Assembly: GCA_947632415.1 (NCBI GenBank)
Contig: CANRPB010000070.1
Location: 1-7,213 of the forward strand
Direction: 5' to 3'
Length of the DNA stretch: 7,213 bases
Source: an uncultured Bacilli bacterium
GTDB lineage: Bacteria; Bacillota_I; Bacilli_A; RF39; UBA660
The notes beneath the pieces are model-generated. The model ran no database searches. It saw nothing but the letters and a program-made list of their open reading frames with translations, and was not told where the DNA came from. Of the stretch, positions 5,568 to 7,213 are shown in pieces. The translations under genes were made by a program, and so were the position numbers. How positions within the stretch are numbered: the first letter of the stretch is position 1; every line of letters begins with the position of its first letter.

Positions 5568-6387
5568 AATTGTTAAGATATTGAGTAATGACTATACAGT
5601 TAAGGCATCAGGGCGTAGTTTTGTTTGTAAGGCTAGAGGAAAGTTTAGAAAAGATGGAATAGTGCCTTTAGTTGGTGATGAGTGTATATTTGATTGTGAT
5701 AAAAAGTATATAGTAGAAATTTTGCCACGTAGGACTGAACTAGTGCGCCCTATGATTGCGAATGTGGATCAGGCTTTTATTATAACAAGTGTCAAGGAGC
5801 CTGATTTTTCTTCTAATTTGTTGGATAAGTTGTTATGTATAGTCGAGTATAATAATATTACACCTATTATTTGTTTTACTAAGTTAGATTTGTTGAATGA
5901 TGATGAGTATAGCGCTATTGAGGATATAATTGCTTATTATAGAAAAATTGGGTATGTTGTTTTTAAAAATACTGATATTGCTTCTATTTGTAAGATTTTT
6001 CAGAGTAAGGTTACTGTTTTTACGGGACAGAGTGGTGCGGGGAAAAGTACGCTTTTGAATCGTTTGGATAGTTCTTTGAATTTGAAGACAGACGGTATTT
6101 CTAAGGCTTTAGGACGTGGAAAGCATACGACAAGGCATGTTGAGTTAATGGAACTTTGTGGTGGTTTGATTGCTGATACTCCGGGTTTTTCTAGTTTGAG
6201 TTTTTTGGGATTATCTAATGCTGATATAAGGGATAATTTTATTGAGTTTAATATGTATCGTGATAAGTGTCGTTATAAGGATTGTATGCATGTATCAGAG
6301 GTTGATTGTGAGGTTAAAAGGGAACTTTTAAAAGGTAATATTTTAAAGAGTAGGTATGAGAATTATTTGAAGATATTAAAGAGGTGA
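5557..6387 (+). CDS. rsgA: Ribosome small-subunit-dependent GTPase RsgA (YjeQ/CpgA)
   Basis: A circularly permuted GTPase that binds late 30S precursors and promotes maturation of the decoding centre. Numbering is from ATG 5557 (276 residues; family ~290). An N-terminal OB fold (~1-65, MKGKIVKILS, RGKFRK, PLVGD) is followed by the permuted G motifs: G4 as FTKLD (107-111, Thr in place of Asn as is common in this family), G1 GQSGAGKS (157-164), switch I GRGKHTTRHVEL (186-197) and G3 DTPG (207-210). The C-terminal zinc site C238-x4-C243-x-H245-x5-C251 is complete. ATG 5551 adds two residues but lies one base from the AGGA, so ATG 5557 is preferred. The start overlaps the prkC stop by 11 bases. 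In Firmicutes, RsgA (CpgA) is a known substrate of PrkC, which fits the gene order. It ends on TGA at normal family length, arguing for the standard bacterial code. Confidence 0.96.
   Translation: MKGKIVKILSNDYTVKASGRSFVCKARGKFRKDGIVPLVGDECIFDCDKKYIVEILPRRTELVRPMIANVDQAFIITSVKEPDFSSNLLDKLLCIVEYNNITPIICFTKLDLLNDDEYSAIEDIIAYYRKIGYVVFKNTDIASICKIFQSKVTVFTGQSGAGKSTLLNRLDSSLNLKTDGISKALGRGKHTTRHVELMELCGGLIADTPGFSSLSFLGLSNADIRDNFIEFNMYRDKCRYKDCMHVSEVDCEVKRELLKGNILKSRYENYLKILKR
6380..6386 (+). promoter_or_regulatory. Ribosome binding site of rpe overlapping the rsgA stop
   Basis: AGAGGTG lies 5 bases before ATG 6392 and spans the first two bases of the rsgA TGA. An in-frame TTG at 6389 is only 2 bases from it and is rejected as the start. 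Confidence 0.7.
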
Positions 6388-6391
6388 ATTG

Positions 6392-7018
6392 ATGTTATCG
6401 GTATCAATATTAGGAATAAAGGATAGTTTTAAGGACAATATTGCTAAGTTAGATGCAATGGATATTGATTATTTTCATGTTGATATTATGGATGGTGTTT
6501 TTGTTGGTAATAAGACGTGGGTTTATGATGATTTAAAGAGTGTTTTTGGTAATACTAGTAAAAAATTAGATGTTCATCTAATGGTTAGTGATTTAGACAA
6601 ATATATTGATGATTTTGCTAAGTTGAATCCTGAGTTTATTACTTTTCATTATGAGGCTACTAGTGATCATTTTTCTATAATTAAAAAAATACGTGAAAAA
6701 AATATTAAAGTTGGTATCGCTATTAATCCTGAAACTAGTGTTGCTTCTATTAAGGATTTGCTTGCGTATGTTGATTTAGTTTTAGTTATGAGTGTTAGTC
6801 CTGGTAAGGGAGGACAGTGTTTTATCCCTTCTTCAACTGATAAGATTAATGAGTTGTGTGCTTTAAAGAAAAAAAATGATTTTTTAATTTCTGTTGATGG
6901 TGGTATTAATGATTCTACTATTGATATGGTTAAGGGTACAGATATTGTTGTTGTTGGAAGTTTTATAACTAATGGTGATTATAGTGTACAGATTAGTAAG
7001 TTAAAGAAAAAAGTGTAA
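6392..7018 (+). CDS. rpe: Ribulose-phosphate 3-epimerase
   Basis: A TIM-barrel enzyme of the pentose phosphate pathway interconverting ribulose-5-phosphate and xylulose-5-phosphate. At 208 residues it is slightly short (family ~215-225), mostly at the N-terminus, which starts directly with LSVSILG. The metal and catalytic set is complete: H29 and D31 (HVDIMDG), H62 (DVHLMV) and D169 (SVDGGIN), with the three core methionines M33, M64 and M133. Other signatures are HYEA (86-89), INPET (111-115) and MSVSPGKGGQ (133-142). The phosphate-binding loop has Lys where most family members have Phe (PGFGGQ), and the segment after HVDIMDG reads FVGNKTW rather than FVPN.T.G. Start ATG 6392 has a good ribosome binding site 5 bases upstream and follows rsgA by 4 bases. 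It is the last gene of the operon; thiN, the next gene in B. subtilis, is absent. Other ketose-phosphate epimerases of the same fold cannot be fully excluded. Confidence 0.9.
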   Translation: MLSVSILGIKDSFKDNIAKLDAMDIDYFHVDIMDGVFVGNKTWVYDDLKSVFGNTSKKLDVHLMVSDLDKYIDDFAKLNPEFITFHYEATSDHFSIIKKIREKNIKVGIAINPETSVASIKDLLAYVDLVLVMSVSPGKGGQCFIPSSTDKINELCALKKKNDFLISVDGGINDSTIDMVKGTDIVVVGSFITNGDYSVQISKLKKKV

Positions 7019-7027
7019 AGTAATGTA

Positions 7028-7068
7028 AAAGATGTTCGCAGAAGTAGTATACTTCTGCGAACATCTTT
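7028..7068. terminator. Perfect 19-bp inverted repeat at the operon end, probable terminator
   Basis: Bases 7028-7046 are exactly complementary to 7050-7068, leaving a 3-base GTA loop. The repeat starts 9 bases after the rpe stop. Arms begin AAAG and end CTTT, so the dyad looks alike on both strands, but neither side has a proper T run beyond the stem (ACCTT on plus, TACATT on minus). Position argues for a terminator of the rlmN-rpe operon. Its length, perfection and lack of T tail leave room for a protein-binding palindrome or a dispersed repeat. Confidence 0.65.
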
Positions 7069-7079
7069 ACCTTAAAATA

Positions 7080-7107
7080 ATTTTATCATATATCCCTAAA
7101 ATGTCAA
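7080..7107 (-). promoter_or_regulatory. Possible minus-strand promoter facing the operon end
   Basis: On the minus strand, TTGACA (plus bases 7107-7102), a 16-base spacer and TAAAAT (7085-7080) match the housekeeping consensus at 11 of 12 positions. Transcription would begin near 7073 and run straight into the inverted repeat at 7068-7028. In DNA this AT-rich, chance matches occur, and no minus-strand gene follows. Confidence 0.4.
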
Positions 7108-7166
7108 TAAAAATAAGAGATTTTGAGGGTTTAAATGTTACAGTTCAGTCAAGGACACTAGAAAAT

Positions 7167-7190
7167 AAGTAAGGAACACTTACTTTTTTT
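7167..7190 (+). terminator. Second Rho-independent terminator
   Basis: AAGTAAG (7167-7173) pairs with CTTACTT (7179-7185) across a GAACA loop, and the T run continues to 7190. On the minus strand the same stem is followed by ATTTTC, so it may be bidirectional and serve a convergent gene to the right of the window. On the plus strand it would back up the structure after rpe or end an unrecognised short RNA. Confidence 0.65.
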
Positions 7191-7213
7191 CATATTATAA
7201 TAACTTGATTATT

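Larger units (their letters stand above)
7072..7213. other. Noncoding 3' end of the window
   Basis: No open reading frame of useful length is visible on either strand. The stretch holds the possible minus-strand promoter, a terminator-like hairpin and two imperfect copies of AAGGACACT (7151-7159 and, with one extra A, 7171-7180). It looks like the space between the rpe operon and the next transcription unit, which lies beyond the window. Confidence 0.5.

Noticed and set aside
6385..6387. TGA read as Trp (Mycoplasma code)
   Set aside because: RsgA ends here at normal family length, rpe has its own start just after, and Trp codons in the window are TGG.
7034..7062. LexA (SOS) box in the terminal palindrome
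   Set aside because: The Firmicutes box is GAAC-N4-GTTC; here the order is GTTC then GAAC with a 21-base gap.
7094..7129. CCCTAAAA and TTTTGAGGG as a hairpin
   Set aside because: Needs a bulge and has a 19-base loop; too weak, and the left part overlaps the minus-strand promoter candidate.
1..7213. CRISPR arrays, tRNA or rRNA genes, insertion sequences
   Set aside because: No regularly spaced repeats, no cloverleaf or rRNA-like conserved stretch, and no transposase-like protein seen on either strand.

Overview
The window comes from a low-GC Gram-positive-type (Firmicutes/Bacilli-like) bacterium. It is AT-rich throughout, the Shine-Dalgarno sites are strong, and it contains the Firmicutes gene string rlmN - prpC(stp) - prkC - rsgA - rpe. 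In Bacillus subtilis this same order lies between fmt/rsmB and thiN. The A+T richness, reduced gene lengths and the style of the surface protein suggest an uncultured gut Bacilli or Mollicutes-like lineage (inference). TGA acts as a stop: rsgA ends on TGA at its normal family length and Trp is encoded by TGG, so this is not the Mycoplasma code.

Layout. (1) 1-1092 is the 3' part of a large exported surface protein. It has a pilin-like stretch and a C-type-lectin-like C-terminal module, and it is cut by the window start. The last ~160 bases before its conserved C-terminal tail are about half G+C and full of NNC codons, unlike the rest of the gene. (2) 1093-1220 is intergenic, with a near-perfect SigA-type promoter and a hairpin that contains the next ribosome binding site. 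(3) 1221-1958 encodes an unrecognised four-helix membrane protein with a C-terminal zinc ribbon, followed by a clear Rho-independent terminator. (4) 2002-2030 is a strong extended -10 promoter only about a dozen bases upstream of rlmN. It drives a tightly packed five-gene operon (2049-7018) in which genes overlap by 1-11 bases or are separated by 4 bases. (5) 7019-7213 is noncoding. It holds a perfect 19-bp inverted repeat, a possible minus-strand promoter firing into it, and a second terminator.

How the genes work together. The operon joins translation and ribosome maturation (RlmN methylates 23S rRNA A2503; RsgA is the 30S-assembly GTPase) to the PASTA-kinase/PP2C-phosphatase pair that senses cell-wall fragments, plus one pentose-phosphate enzyme (Rpe). 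Overlapping starts, including a GTG start for the kinase inside the phosphatase gene, suggest translational coupling.

The least ordinary part is the C-terminus of the first gene. Its codon and base composition and its lectin-like fold resemble the variable region of a diversity-generating retroelement target, or a reassorting paralogous cassette. No reverse transcriptase or template repeat lies in the window, so this stays a hypothesis.
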